This document shows, one piece after another, positions 1 through 4,843 of a stretch of DNA of 5,003 nt. The DNA is taken from contig NZ_JAKDJU010000198.1 of assembly GCF_030453725.1 (NCBI RefSeq), positions 1 to 5,003 of the forward strand. The letters are read 5' to 3'. A program made the translations under genes and the position numbers. Source of the stretch: Brevibacterium picturae. GTDB taxonomy: Bacteria; Actinomycetota; Actinomycetes; Actinomycetales; Brevibacteriaceae. The first letter of the stretch is position 1; every line of letters starts with the position of its first letter. The notes under the pieces are model-generated. The model worked only from the letters and a program-made list of their open reading frames with translations. It was not told where the DNA came from and searched no databases.

Positions 1-26
1 CTGATCCCATCGGCTACGCTGATTGC

Positions 27-725
27 ATGCGTGCAGGCGAAGTGTCCGAGGTCAGCCAGGACTACCTCAAGGCGATCTGGTCGGCCCAGGAATGGGGCGG
101 GACGGCAATGACCGCGACCGAGTTGGCGAACCGTTTCGGCACCACGAAGGCCAATGTCACCGAGGTGCTCAAACGTCTCGACGAGCTCGGCCTCATCGTC
201 CGCGTGCCCTACCGTCCACCCGTCCTGACCGCGCAGGGCGAGACGATCGCCCTGTCGATGGTGCGCCGGCACCGGCTGCTCGAGACCTTCCTCGTCGAAT
301 CCTTGGGCTATGGCTGGGACGAGGTCCATGATGAGGCGGAGATCCTCGAGCACGCGGCCTCGAATCTGCTCATCGACCGCATCGATGCGTTCCTCGGCCG
401 CCCCCAGGCCGACCCGCACGGTGACCCTATCCCGGGTCCCGATGGGCAGATCGAGTCCCATGATTCCTCGATCCTCCTCGCCGAGGCGGGCCCCGGGTCC
501 TATGAAGTCCTGCGAGTCTCCGATGCCGACCCCACAGTCCTGTCCCACCTCGCCGAGGTGGGGGTGCGGCCGGGTGCGACGATCGAGGTGGTGGAGCAAT
601 CGGGTGCCGGTCTGATTGTCGTCTCGGTCGCCTCTGATCCGGGCGAGGGCGAGCGGGCCGAGTCGAAGCACATTGAGGTGGACCGCGCGGTCGCCTCGGC
701 GGTGTATCTGTCGACGTCAGTGTGA
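27..725 (+). CDS. mntR: Manganese-type DtxR/MntR family metal-dependent transcriptional repressor
   Basis: Cytoplasmic metal-sensing repressor; family members bind DNA as Mn- or Fe-loaded dimers and shut off metal uptake genes. The 232-residue protein has the three-domain actinobacterial layout: winged helix (about residues 8-70, with TATELANRFGTTKANVTEVL as helix-turn-helix), dimerisation and metal domain (about 72-140, including RRHRLLETFL and VHDEAEILEHAAS) and a C-terminal SH3/FeoA-like domain (about 152-230). Likely metal ligands are Asp12, His82, Glu86, His101, Glu105, Glu108 and His109. Asp12 and Glu105 occupy the positions that are Met10 and Cys102 in iron-sensing DtxR but Asp8 and Glu99 in Bacillus MntR, so manganese is the probable co-repressor; this is inference. 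The ATG gives an N-terminus (MRAGE) like that of mycobacterial homologues as I remember them. No clear ribosome binding site precedes it, the frame stays open to the left edge, and a GTG at 42 is an alternative. It converges with and overlaps the next gene by 9 bp. Confidence 0.9.
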   Translation: MRAGEVSEVSQDYLKAIWSAQEWGGTAMTATELANRFGTTKANVTEVLKRLDELGLIVRVPYRPPVLTAQGETIALSMVRRHRLLETFLVESLGYGWDEVHDEAEILEHAASNLLIDRIDAFLGRPQADPHGDPIPGPDGQIESHDSSILLAEAGPGSYEVLRVSDADPTVLSHLAEVGVRPGATIEVVEQSGAGLIVVSVASDPGEGERAESKHIEVDRAVASAVYLSTSV

Positions 726-1139
726 CCGTGCAAACAGAAGCACCACCTCAGCCGCGGTTCCCGGTGAAAAGCCATCTTTGAGCACCAGCCGTGGCCATTC
801 GTGCCAGAGCTCGGCTTCGAACGGGACTCCCGGAACTCGGTTGTTGTGGGTGACTCGGCGGTGGTGCGGATGCGACTTGAAGGAACTCGGGTCGATCGCC
901 TGGAGTGCTGTGAACAGTGAGTGGTAGAGGATAGGGGTGAAGCCACTCTCACGCGCTTGGTCGGCTGTCCGTGCCCACCCGGGGGCCACGACCGGAATTC
1001 CTTGCTTGATGGACTTCGACATTTGAGCCTTGAAGCTCGCCGGCAGCGGTTCGGGAGAGTGGTGAAGGATCACGCGGCACCATTCGAGGGCCTCCGTTTC
1101 GGAGAATCCCGGCCAGCGTTCGTTCGTCTCGTGAGACAC
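717..1139 (-). CDS. Hypothetical protein, unrecognised small gene
   Basis: I do not recognise this protein. About 140 residues are read if the GTG at 1139 is used. It begins VSHETNERWPGF and contains EALEWCRVILHHSPEPLP, a histidine/basic patch SHPHHRRVTHNN (residues about 89-100) and the C-terminus AEVVLLFARSH. No signal peptide or membrane segment is apparent. Support for coding is a GC-rich third-position pattern and sensible amino-acid composition, while the other five frames read as Arg/Ser/Pro-rich shadow translations. The same frame stays open upstream to 1355, but that extension looks less protein-like. The start is uncertain: GTG 1139 has only a weak ACGAG upstream, while ATG 1022 has AAGG five bases upstream but would discard plausible coding sequence. 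It converges with mntR, and the two stop codons lie within a 9-bp overlap. No terminator is obvious. It could be a decayed or truncated gene. Confidence 0.5.
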   Translation of the reverse strand: MSHETNERWPGFSETEALEWCRVILHHSPEPLPASFKAQMSKSIKQGIPVVAPGWARTADQARESGFTPILYHSLFTALQAIDPSSFKSHPHHRRVTHNNRVPGVPFEAELWHEWPRLVLKDGFSPGTAAEVVLLFARSH

Positions 1140-1309
1140 GGTGACACTCGTTTCTCGGGCACGTTGCGCCCGGATCGAATCTTGCCAGCACCGATTGGCA
1201 CCGACCCGTTCTTCCCCTGGGGCACCCGATCGATGACGGGTTGCCGCGTGGCCGGCCAGGTACCGATGGCCACGACTCGTGAACGTGTGAACAATGCTAG
1301 CGGAAGGGT

Positions 1310-1325
1310 CTGACACGGATGTCAG
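1310..1325. other. Small hairpin, CTGACA-CGGA-TGTCAG
   Basis: A perfect 6-bp inverted repeat with a 4-base loop in the gap between pit and the small minus-strand gene. It lies inside the possible gene remnant and has no T-run on either side. It could be a weak stem in a read-through transcript from pit or a dyad protein site; nothing decides between these. Confidence 0.25.
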
Positions 1326-1362
1326 GTGAGTAACCGGCGGTGTCGATATCCCCACCGTTGTC

Positions 1363-1381
1363 GGTGAATGAGAAATTCACC
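1363..1381 (-). terminator. Candidate hairpin terminator downstream of pit
   Basis: GGTGAAT and ATTCACC form a perfect 7-bp stem around a 5-base loop, 44-62 bases past the pit stop codon on the transcribed strand. The stem is only moderately GC-rich and no U-tract follows, so it is a weak candidate, although actinobacterial terminators often lack the U-tract. It is the best terminator-like structure in this gap. Confidence 0.3.
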
Positions 1382-1424
1382 CCGGCGGCCCACTGTGCAG
1401 GCTGCCGAGGCGAATATCGGAGAA

Positions 1425-2927
1425 TCAGCCGAAGAACGTGCGGAGGGTGAGGACGCCGATGGCGCCGATGGTTGCGGCGGCGGGCAGTGTGATGACCCAG
1501 GCCATGGCGATCGGTTTCATCAGCTTCCAGTTCGCCGAGCGGTTGACCAGCCCCACGCCGATGATCGCACCGATGAGGATGTGGGTGGACGAGACGGGCA
1601 GGCCGCTGACCGAGGCCGCCATCACGACGCCCGCGGCGGCGAGTTCGGCGGCGAAGCCGGATGCCGGGTGGATCTCCGTGAGCTTGGTCCCGACCGTGGC
1701 GATGACCTTGCGGCCGATGAACCAGAGGCCGGCGATGAGGGCGATCCCGCAGGTGAGCATGGCGGCAAAGGGGACGGTCGCCTCGGAGCTGATGGTGCCG
1801 GTCTTGAGCACGTCGAGGACGGCGGCGAAGGGCCCGATCGCGTTCGCGATATCGTTGGAGCCGTGGCTGAAGGCGAAGGCGGAGGCGGTGAACACCTGCA
1901 TCCAGGAGAAGAGGATGTAGGTCGCGCGGGGAACGGTCTGCTTGCGCAGGGTCTTGGCGAAGACGAAGACCGCCATCCACACGGCGAGGCCGATCATCGC
2001 CATGATGAGGATACCGCCGACGGTGCTGACGCTCATGTCCAGGTTCTTCAGTCCCTTGAACAGGAGCATTCCGGTGATGACGACAGCGGCACCGGCGGCG
2101 ATGAGTGGAATCCAGCGCTGCAGCGTGGAGTGCGAGCCGATCCTCGCATCGGTTGAGGTCGCGGCATCGCGTTCGAAGCCCATTTCGGCCTCAGCCGCAT
2201 GATTGTCGCCGCCGGTCGGTGCCAGCATGTGCGGCTTCAGGGTCTGTGACAGTGCATCGCCGAGGACATGCTTCTTGATCGCGCCGTAGATGAGGAAGGC
2301 GACGAGTGCGCCGAGTGCGGGGGAGAGGACCCAGGAGATCGCGATCATGCCGACCTCCGACCACTGCACCATCGCGAATCCGCCTGTACCGGTGACGAAG
2401 CCAGTGGTCAGCGAAGCACCGATGATGCCACCGATGATCGAGTGCGTGGTCGAGACAGGCCAACCCATGCGGGTGGCGATCAGCAGCCACACTGCTCCAC
2501 CGAGCAGGGCCGCCATCATGATGTAGGCGAACTCCATCGGGTCAAGAGCGGCAGCGCCGAGATCGACGATTCCGCTCTTGACGGTGTCGGTGACCTCACC
2601 GCCGGCCAGCAACGCGCCGCTGACCTCGAACACGGCAGCGACGAGGAGGGCCTGCTTCATCGTCAGGGTGCCTGCGCCCACGGAGGTGCCGAAGGCATTC
2701 GCCACATCGTTGCCGCCGATGTTGAAGGCCATGAACGCGCCGAAGATGATTGTCGTGATCAGCACCATGCGCGGTGCGCCCTGGCTGACATAACCGAACG
2801 ACCACAGGGTGAAAGCAATGAGACTGATCGCGAGCAACAGGCCGAAAGCCAGGTTCCAGCGGCGATCATTGCTACGACCGACGGTCTGTGCCGGTGTAAA
2901 GGTCTCTGAGGCCAGAGCCTGGGTCAT
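1425..2927 (-). CDS. pit: PiT-family inorganic phosphate transporter
   Basis: Integral membrane low-affinity phosphate permease; bacterial PiT proteins move metal-phosphate with protons. The 500-residue protein has the duplicated PiT architecture. The N-terminal half carries GGNDVANAFGTSVGAGTLT (residues about 71-89) and GWPVSTTHSIIGGIIG (155-170). The C-terminal half carries the matching SHGSNDIANAIGP (354-366) and GLPVSSTHILIGAIIG (442-457). About eleven or twelve hydrophobic segments are visible, first near 27-47 and last near 473-495, with a hydrophilic central loop at about 216-270. Length is normal for the family. The ATG start is supported by AGGAG six bases upstream (2934-2938). No DUF47/PhoU-like partner, common next to pit genes, is present on either side. 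Two GTTCACC-like direct-repeat clusters lie 75-175 bases upstream, pointing to PhoP-type phosphate control. The gene appears to be transcribed alone, because a strong hairpin separates it from erm. Confidence 0.96.
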   Translation of the reverse strand: MTQALASETFTPAQTVGRSNDRRWNLAFGLLLAISLIAFTLWSFGYVSQGAPRMVLITTIIFGAFMAFNIGGNDVANAFGTSVGAGTLTMKQALLVAAVFEVSGALLAGGEVTDTVKSGIVDLGAAALDPMEFAYIMMAALLGGAVWLLIATRMGWPVSTTHSIIGGIIGASLTTGFVTGTGGFAMVQWSEVGMIAISWVLSPALGALVAFLIYGAIKKHVLGDALSQTLKPHMLAPTGGDNHAAEAEMGFERDAATSTDARIGSHSTLQRWIPLIAAGAAVVITGMLLFKGLKNLDMSVSTVGGILIMAMIGLAVWMAVFVFAKTLRKQTVPRATYILFSWMQVFTASAFAFSHGSNDIANAIGPFAAVLDVLKTGTISSEATVPFAAMLTCGIALIAGLWFIGRKVIATVGTKLTEIHPASGFAAELAAAGVVMAASVSGLPVSSTHILIGAIIGVGLVNRSANWKLMKPIAMAWVITLPAAATIGAIGVLTLRTFFG

Positions 2928-3000
2928 GCGCGTCTCCTAGCGAGGATCATGAGATGTATTTCCAGCTGTCTCCCATGATTCGCACTCTGGATGTCCGCAA

Positions 3001-3030
3001 GGTTAAGGAAAAGGTGAACGGCAGATGAAT
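3001..3030 (-). promoter_or_regulatory. PHO-box-like direct repeats upstream of pit, minus orientation
   Basis: Read on the pit strand, three heptamers follow one another: ATTCATC (3030-3024), GTTCACC (3019-3013) and CTTAACC (3007-3001), at 11- and 12-bp spacing. Against the streptomycete PhoP repeat GTTCACC the matches are 5/7, 7/7 and 5/7. They end 74 bases before the pit start codon. PhoP boxes of actinobacteria are direct repeats of this heptamer at 11-bp period, so PhoP binding is likely. I could not find a convincing -10 to fix the promoter. Confidence 0.5.
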
Positions 3031-3039
3031 ACGTTCATC
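3024..3039. promoter_or_regulatory. Dyad GATGAA-TACG-TTCATC in the pit upstream region
   Basis: A perfect 6-bp inverted repeat with a 4-base spacer overlaps the distal heptamer of the PHO-like repeats. It may be a separate operator or a by-product of two opposed TTCATC half-sites, since ATTCATC on one strand and GTTCATC on the other both resemble the PhoP heptamer. Confidence 0.3.
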
Positions 3040-3073
3040 GCGCCCGAGGAACAGCAGGTGCACAGTAGCTGTA

Positions 3074-3102
3074 GTTCGCCCGGAGTTCACGTAAAGTTCC
3101 AG
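3074..3102 (+). promoter_or_regulatory. PHO-box-like triple direct repeat, plus orientation
   Basis: GTTCGCC (3074-3080), GTTCACG (3085-3091) and GTTCCAG (3096-3102) lie at exactly 11-bp spacing. They match the PhoP heptamer GTTCACC at 6/7, 6/7 and 4/7 positions. The period and unit are those of streptomycete PhoP boxes. This cluster faces away from pit and lies about 150 bases upstream of it, with no gene on the plus strand to serve, so it probably acts with the opposed cluster at 3001-3030 as part of one phosphate-control region. Confidence 0.5.
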
Positions 3103-3180
3103 GTCAGATGGTACGGGACGTTCAGAAGTCACGGCCCCAGTCGGCCTGTCCGCCGAGCAGATTTCGCGTTGTGATGATGG

Positions 3181-3213
3181 ACACGCGGGCACGATCGGCT
3201 CGTGCCCGCGTGT
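3181..3213. terminator. Perfect 14-bp hairpin between erm and pit, likely terminator
   Basis: The arms 3181-3194 (ACACGCGGGCACGA) and 3200-3213 are exact reverse complements around the loop TCGGC. The stem is very GC-rich, begins 59 bases past the erm stop on the transcribed strand, and sits between two co-directional, functionally unrelated genes. There is no U-tract, as is common for actinobacterial intrinsic terminators. It most likely ends erm transcription and keeps it from running into pit. Confidence 0.7.
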
Positions 3214-3215
3214 GA

Positions 3216-3284
3216 GCCTCAGACTCGGGATCTGCCTGGGCCTCAGCTTCGGCGCCGGGCTGTGCCTAGCCTCAGCCTCGGCGT
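3216..3284. repeat. Imperfect repeats with GCCTCAG core around the erm stop codon
   Basis: GCCTCAG recurs at 3216, 3240 and 3269. The last two copies extend to about 14 bp that differ at one base (on the minus strand GCCGAAGCTGAGGC versus GCCGAGGCTGAGGC), 29 bases apart. On the minus strand they would encode Ala/Glu-rich peptide, such as AEAEAQADPESEA in one frame and DAEAEA in another. They overlap the erm stop codon and run toward the terminator. A repeat expansion with a 1-base indel that broke a longer reading frame would explain the pattern, but this is inference. Confidence 0.4.
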
Positions 3285-4402
3285 CGGGGCAGATTCCACC
3301 GTGGTTGGGGCTGGGACACCTTGGCGTGCTGCGGCATGAATCCGCGTTCGGCCTGCAGGTGGCCCTTGTCGTGGCTCTTCGCCTTGGCCTCAGGGTCGAC
3401 CCCTGGGATCGGAGCCTCGAGCTTCTTGGCCGCCTGTTCCGCACCGACGATGGGGATCTCGCCTGTGATCACCGGTTTCTCCGCAATGGTCGGAATCTCT
3501 CCGGTGGCCGCCGGAATGGTTGGATTCTTGTGGTCTTTGTCGTTGTGCATGGTGTTTCCCTTCTCCTGTGGTTGCCTGTTCTGCTTCTGCGCAGCCTGCT
3601 TCTGTGCAGCTGAGGGATTTTTGGTGGTGGTCTTGGCAGTAGTGCTCAGGGCTGAGTACAGTCCGGCCCACTGGTCTGGATTGAGGTCGCGTGGCAAGGT
3701 GTCTCCTCCGACGTCGTTGCGGTCCATGGTCGAGTGCAGCGTGGTGCGGTCAGTGAGATTCATTGTTGTGAGAATTCCCTTCATTCCACGTCCGCGCCCG
3801 GTGAAGGCTGCGCGGACGAACTGTTGGTAGTCGGACCTGTGCCGCTTGGGCACGAGGCTGGTCGTCAGGCGATCGATGGTGAGGATTCCACCGTCGACGC
3901 TGGGCTTCGGTGTGAAGGCGTGTGCTGGTACGCGTTCGATGAGGCGGAAGTCGAACCATGGCGCCCATTGGGCAGTCATCATGGTCGAGCCGCCGACGCC
4001 GGCGCGTTTGCGAGCCACTTCCCATTGCGTGAGCAGGATGGCGTTCTGCCATTTCCTGGCGTGAAGGATTCTGCGCAGAATGGGCGTGGTCAGGTGGAAC
4101 GGCAGGCTGCCGACGATCACCGGCTGATCGAGTCGGGATGTCAGAACATCCGCGTGCCTGACTTGGGCGCGGGGGAATGAGTGCTCAAGGTGTCTGATCC
4201 TCGTCTCGTCGAGTTCCACGAGCGTGAGTGGTCTGCCGAGTCTGTACAGCTGAGCAGTCACCGCGCCGGTGCCGGGGCCGATCTCCAGGATGGGGCCGGT
4301 GGTGGCGCGGGTCAGGTTCGCGATCGTGTGCAGGGTTGCGTCTGAGTGCAGGAAGTTCTGGCCGAGTTCGTGTCGGCCGCCGAATGATGAATGAGGTCGC
4401 AT
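3272..4402 (-). CDS. erm: Erm-family 23S rRNA (adenine-N6) methyltransferase with long C-terminal tail
   Basis: SAM-dependent enzyme that methylates A2058 of 23S rRNA, giving macrolide-lincosamide-streptogramin B resistance. Of 376 residues, 1-252 are a typical actinobacterial Erm: GRHELGQNFL (9-18), SAM motif I EIGPGTGAVT (40-49), acidic VELD (62-65), HADVL (83-87), motif IV SLPFHLTT (99-106), then QWEVARKRAGVGGSTMMTAQ (126-145) and FTPKPSVDGG (163-172). Motif IV normally reads N-L/I-P-F/Y; here the Asn is Ser99 (AGC). Residues 253-376 form a polar tail, Lys/Gln-rich first (AAQKQ), then with TGEIPTI and TGEIPIV repeats; ErmE also has a low-complexity tail. ATG 4402 has GGAG seven bases upstream; a TTG at 4447 in the same frame lacks support. 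A good ribosome binding site and ATG inside the tail (3550) may give a separate 92-residue product. A hairpin leader and short peptide ORF precede the gene. KsgA is a less likely alternative, given the Erm-specific QWEVARKRAG block. Confidence 0.9.
   Translation of the reverse strand: MRPHSSFGGRHELGQNFLHSDATLHTIANLTRATTGPILEIGPGTGAVTAQLYRLGRPLTLVELDETRIRHLEHSFPRAQVRHADVLTSRLDQPVIVGSLPFHLTTPILRRILHARKWQNAILLTQWEVARKRAGVGGSTMMTAQWAPWFDFRLIERVPAHAFTPKPSVDGGILTIDRLTTSLVPKRHRSDYQQFVRAAFTGRGRGMKGILTTMNLTDRTTLHSTMDRNDVGGDTLPRDLNPDQWAGLYSALSTTAKTTTKNPSAAQKQAAQKQNRQPQEKGNTMHNDKDHKNPTIPAATGEIPTIAEKPVITGEIPIVGAEQAAKKLEAPIPGVDPEAKAKSHDKGHLQAERGFMPQHAKVSQPQPRWNLPRRRG
3548..3567 (-). promoter_or_regulatory. 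Internal ribosome binding site and ATG inside the erm reading frame
   Basis: On the minus strand AGGAGAAGGGA (3567-3557) precedes an in-frame ATG (3550-3548) by six bases. This is a better Shine-Dalgarno sequence than that of erm itself. Initiation here would make a 92-residue, highly polar protein starting MHNDKDHKNPTIP and sharing the erm stop at 3272. Either the tail is a separate small gene whose frame has joined erm, or it is an erm extension with an internal start. No family is recognised for the 92 residues. Confidence 0.45.
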
Positions 4403-4406
4403 GGAC

Positions 4407-4433
4407 GCGCTCCGGAAGTGAAGAAGGGAGCAC
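4407..4433 (-). promoter_or_regulatory. Hairpin sequestering the erm Shine-Dalgarno sequence
   Basis: In the erm mRNA, GTGCTCC (4433-4427) can pair with GGAGCGC (4413-4407) across a 13-base pyrimidine-rich loop, giving seven pairs including one U-G. The second arm contains the GGAG that serves the ATG at 4402. A closing stem over the ribosome binding site is the hallmark of translational attenuation in inducible erm genes. The same arm (GAGCGCG) is also complementary over seven bases to a segment just after the leader-peptide stop (4628-4622), so alternative folds exist. Confidence 0.5.
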
Positions 4434-4454
4434 CCAAGGCAGCGCAATGTGCGG

Positions 4455-4468
4455 TGACTGACGAGTCA
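4455..4468 (-). promoter_or_regulatory. Small leader hairpin TGACT-GACG-AGTCA
   Basis: A perfect 5-bp stem with a 4-base loop in the erm leader, between the central hairpin at 4554-4582 and the Shine-Dalgarno hairpin. It is short enough to be chance, but it adds to the run of potential stems in this leader. Confidence 0.25.
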
Positions 4469-4553
4469 GAGGATTGCGGCTTCGCCCCGGATGCGGATGA
4501 GTGTCCGGGTCGACAACGCGCTGCTACAGATCCTGCTCAATCGGCTCGGCGGT

Positions 4554-4582
4554 GGCAGGTCCGGCGATGGACCAGTGCTGCC
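4554..4582 (-). promoter_or_regulatory. Central hairpin of the erm leader
   Basis: In the transcript, GGCAG (4582-4578) pairs with CTGCC (4558-4554) and GTCC (4572-4569) with GGAC (4562-4559), with a 5-base bulge on one side and the loop ATCGCC. It lies about midway between the leader-peptide stop and the erm start. A flanking ATCGGC/GCCGAT pair (4540-4545 with 4580-4585) offers a competing fold. Confidence 0.4.
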
Positions 4583-4603
4583 GATCACGCGATGAGGTCA
4601 GCG

Positions 4604-4640
4604 GATCACAGAAAGTGAATCGAGCGCGCTGTCAGGCGCG
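4604..4640 (-). promoter_or_regulatory. Two adjacent hairpins at the end of the leader peptide ORF
   Basis: The first stem, CGCGC (4640-4636) with GCGCG (4629-4625) around CTGACA, contains the leader stop codon and covers its last Arg-Ala codons. The second, GATTCAC (4621-4615) with GTGATC (4609-4604) around TTTCT, has one bulged base. A ribosome stalled on the Arg-Asn-Arg codons would melt the first stem, the arrangement expected for segments 1:2 of an erm attenuator. Confidence 0.4.
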
Positions 4641-4673
4641 GCGATTGCGAATGTAGAAGCTGAGCGCTGTCAT
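4632..4673 (-). CDS. Candidate leader peptide upstream of erm, MTALSFYIRNRRA
   Basis: A 13-codon ORF starting with ATG lies 229 bases upstream of the erm start and on the same strand. It contains Arg-Asn-Arg-Arg near its end; the Arg/Lys-X-Arg/Lys motif is an established site where macrolide-bound ribosomes stall in several erm leader peptides (the RLR class). Its stop codon lies in a hairpin loop, as expected for an attenuator. No good Shine-Dalgarno sequence precedes it: GGGG is only four bases away, so it may be translated from a nearly leaderless transcript. The peptide sequence itself is not one I recognise, and chance occurrence of such a short ORF cannot be excluded. Confidence 0.5.
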   Translation of the reverse strand: MTALSFYIRNRRA

Positions 4674-4682
4674 TGCGCCCCG

Positions 4683-4688
4683 ATTTAA
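4683..4688 (-). promoter_or_regulatory. Possible -10 element for the erm leader transcript
   Basis: TTAAAT on the minus strand matches TATAAT at 4 of 6 positions and lies nine bases before the leader-peptide ATG, in an AT-rich island (4683-4711) within GC-rich sequence. Transcription would start within a few bases of the ATG. No good -35 is visible at normal spacing. TACCTT (4711-4706), with TGGATC 18 bases further upstream, is an alternative that would leave a short 5' leader. Confidence 0.25.
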
Positions 4689-4769
4689 TGTTCCCATGCT
4701 GAATAAGGTAGCACGCGGCCTTGCGTCCGATCCAGGGTTTCCCCGAATTCCTTGCAGAACGGATCGGAT

Positions 4770-4843
4770 CATCGAGCGCACCACTTAGCATCGAGCGGAG
4801 CGCTTATAACTGGTCCGCTCAATGATAAGTGGTCCCGTGGCGA
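4770..4843. repeat. Head-to-head 19-bp repeats around TTATAA (AAGTGGTCC-type)
   Basis: Four contiguous 19-bp units radiate from a centre at 4806/4807. On the plus strand are ATAACTGGTCCGCTCAATG (4806-4824) and ATAAGTGGTCCCGTGGCGA (4825-4843). On the minus strand are ATAAGCGCTCCGCTCGATG (4807-4789) and CTAAGTGGTGCGCTCGATG (4788-4770). The inner part forms a 20-bp inverted repeat with 18 matches (4780-4799 against 4814-4833). No gene overlaps it. Multiple AAGTGGTCC-type repeats are typical of IS21-family ends in actinobacteria as I recall them, so an IS end or a junction of two ends is the leading inference; a multi-site operator is the alternative. Confidence 0.75.

Larger units (their letters stand above)
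1297..1424 (-). pseudogene. Possible C-terminal remnant of a gene in the gap after pit
   Basis: Reading the minus strand from just after the pit stop to the TAG at 1297-1299 gives an unbroken segment with protein-like composition, containing FSFTDNGGDIDTAGYSPDI and ending RVRPFR. About three quarters of its codons end in G or C. There is no convincing start codon with a ribosome binding site. The frame runs upstream only as a shadow of pit, so if it is real it is a broken 3' end of a lost gene. I recognise no family, and chance is a serious alternative in a frame with few stops. Confidence 0.2.

Noticed and set aside
544..562. Perfect 8-bp hairpin CCCACCTC-GCC-GAGGTGGG inside mntR
   Set aside because: Lies well inside a clear coding region (Ala-Glu-Val codons) and has a 3-base loop; it could end antisense transcription from the small minus gene, but GC-rich codons explain it.
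1297..1980. Long minus-strand frame of 227 residues overlapping pit
   Set aside because: Most of it is an Arg/His/Pro-rich shadow of the pit gene in another frame; only the part past the pit stop was kept as a weak remnant.
1368..2156. Plus-strand frame of 262 residues opposite pit
   Set aside because: Extremely Gly/Asp/Glu-rich composition expected from the antisense of a hydrophobic membrane protein gene; no motif.
3212..3830. Plus-strand frames with hydrophobic segments opposite erm
   Set aside because: They are antisense shadows of the polar erm tail; no ribosome binding site and no recognisable family.
4400..4447. Erm start at the TTG at 4447
   Set aside because: The extra 15 residues have no support, while ATG 4402 has a GGAG at seven bases and begins the family-like N-terminus.
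4391..4618. Plus-strand ORF of 75 residues antisense to the erm leader
   Set aside because: No family, no Shine-Dalgarno sequence, and the stretch is better explained as the hairpin leader of erm.
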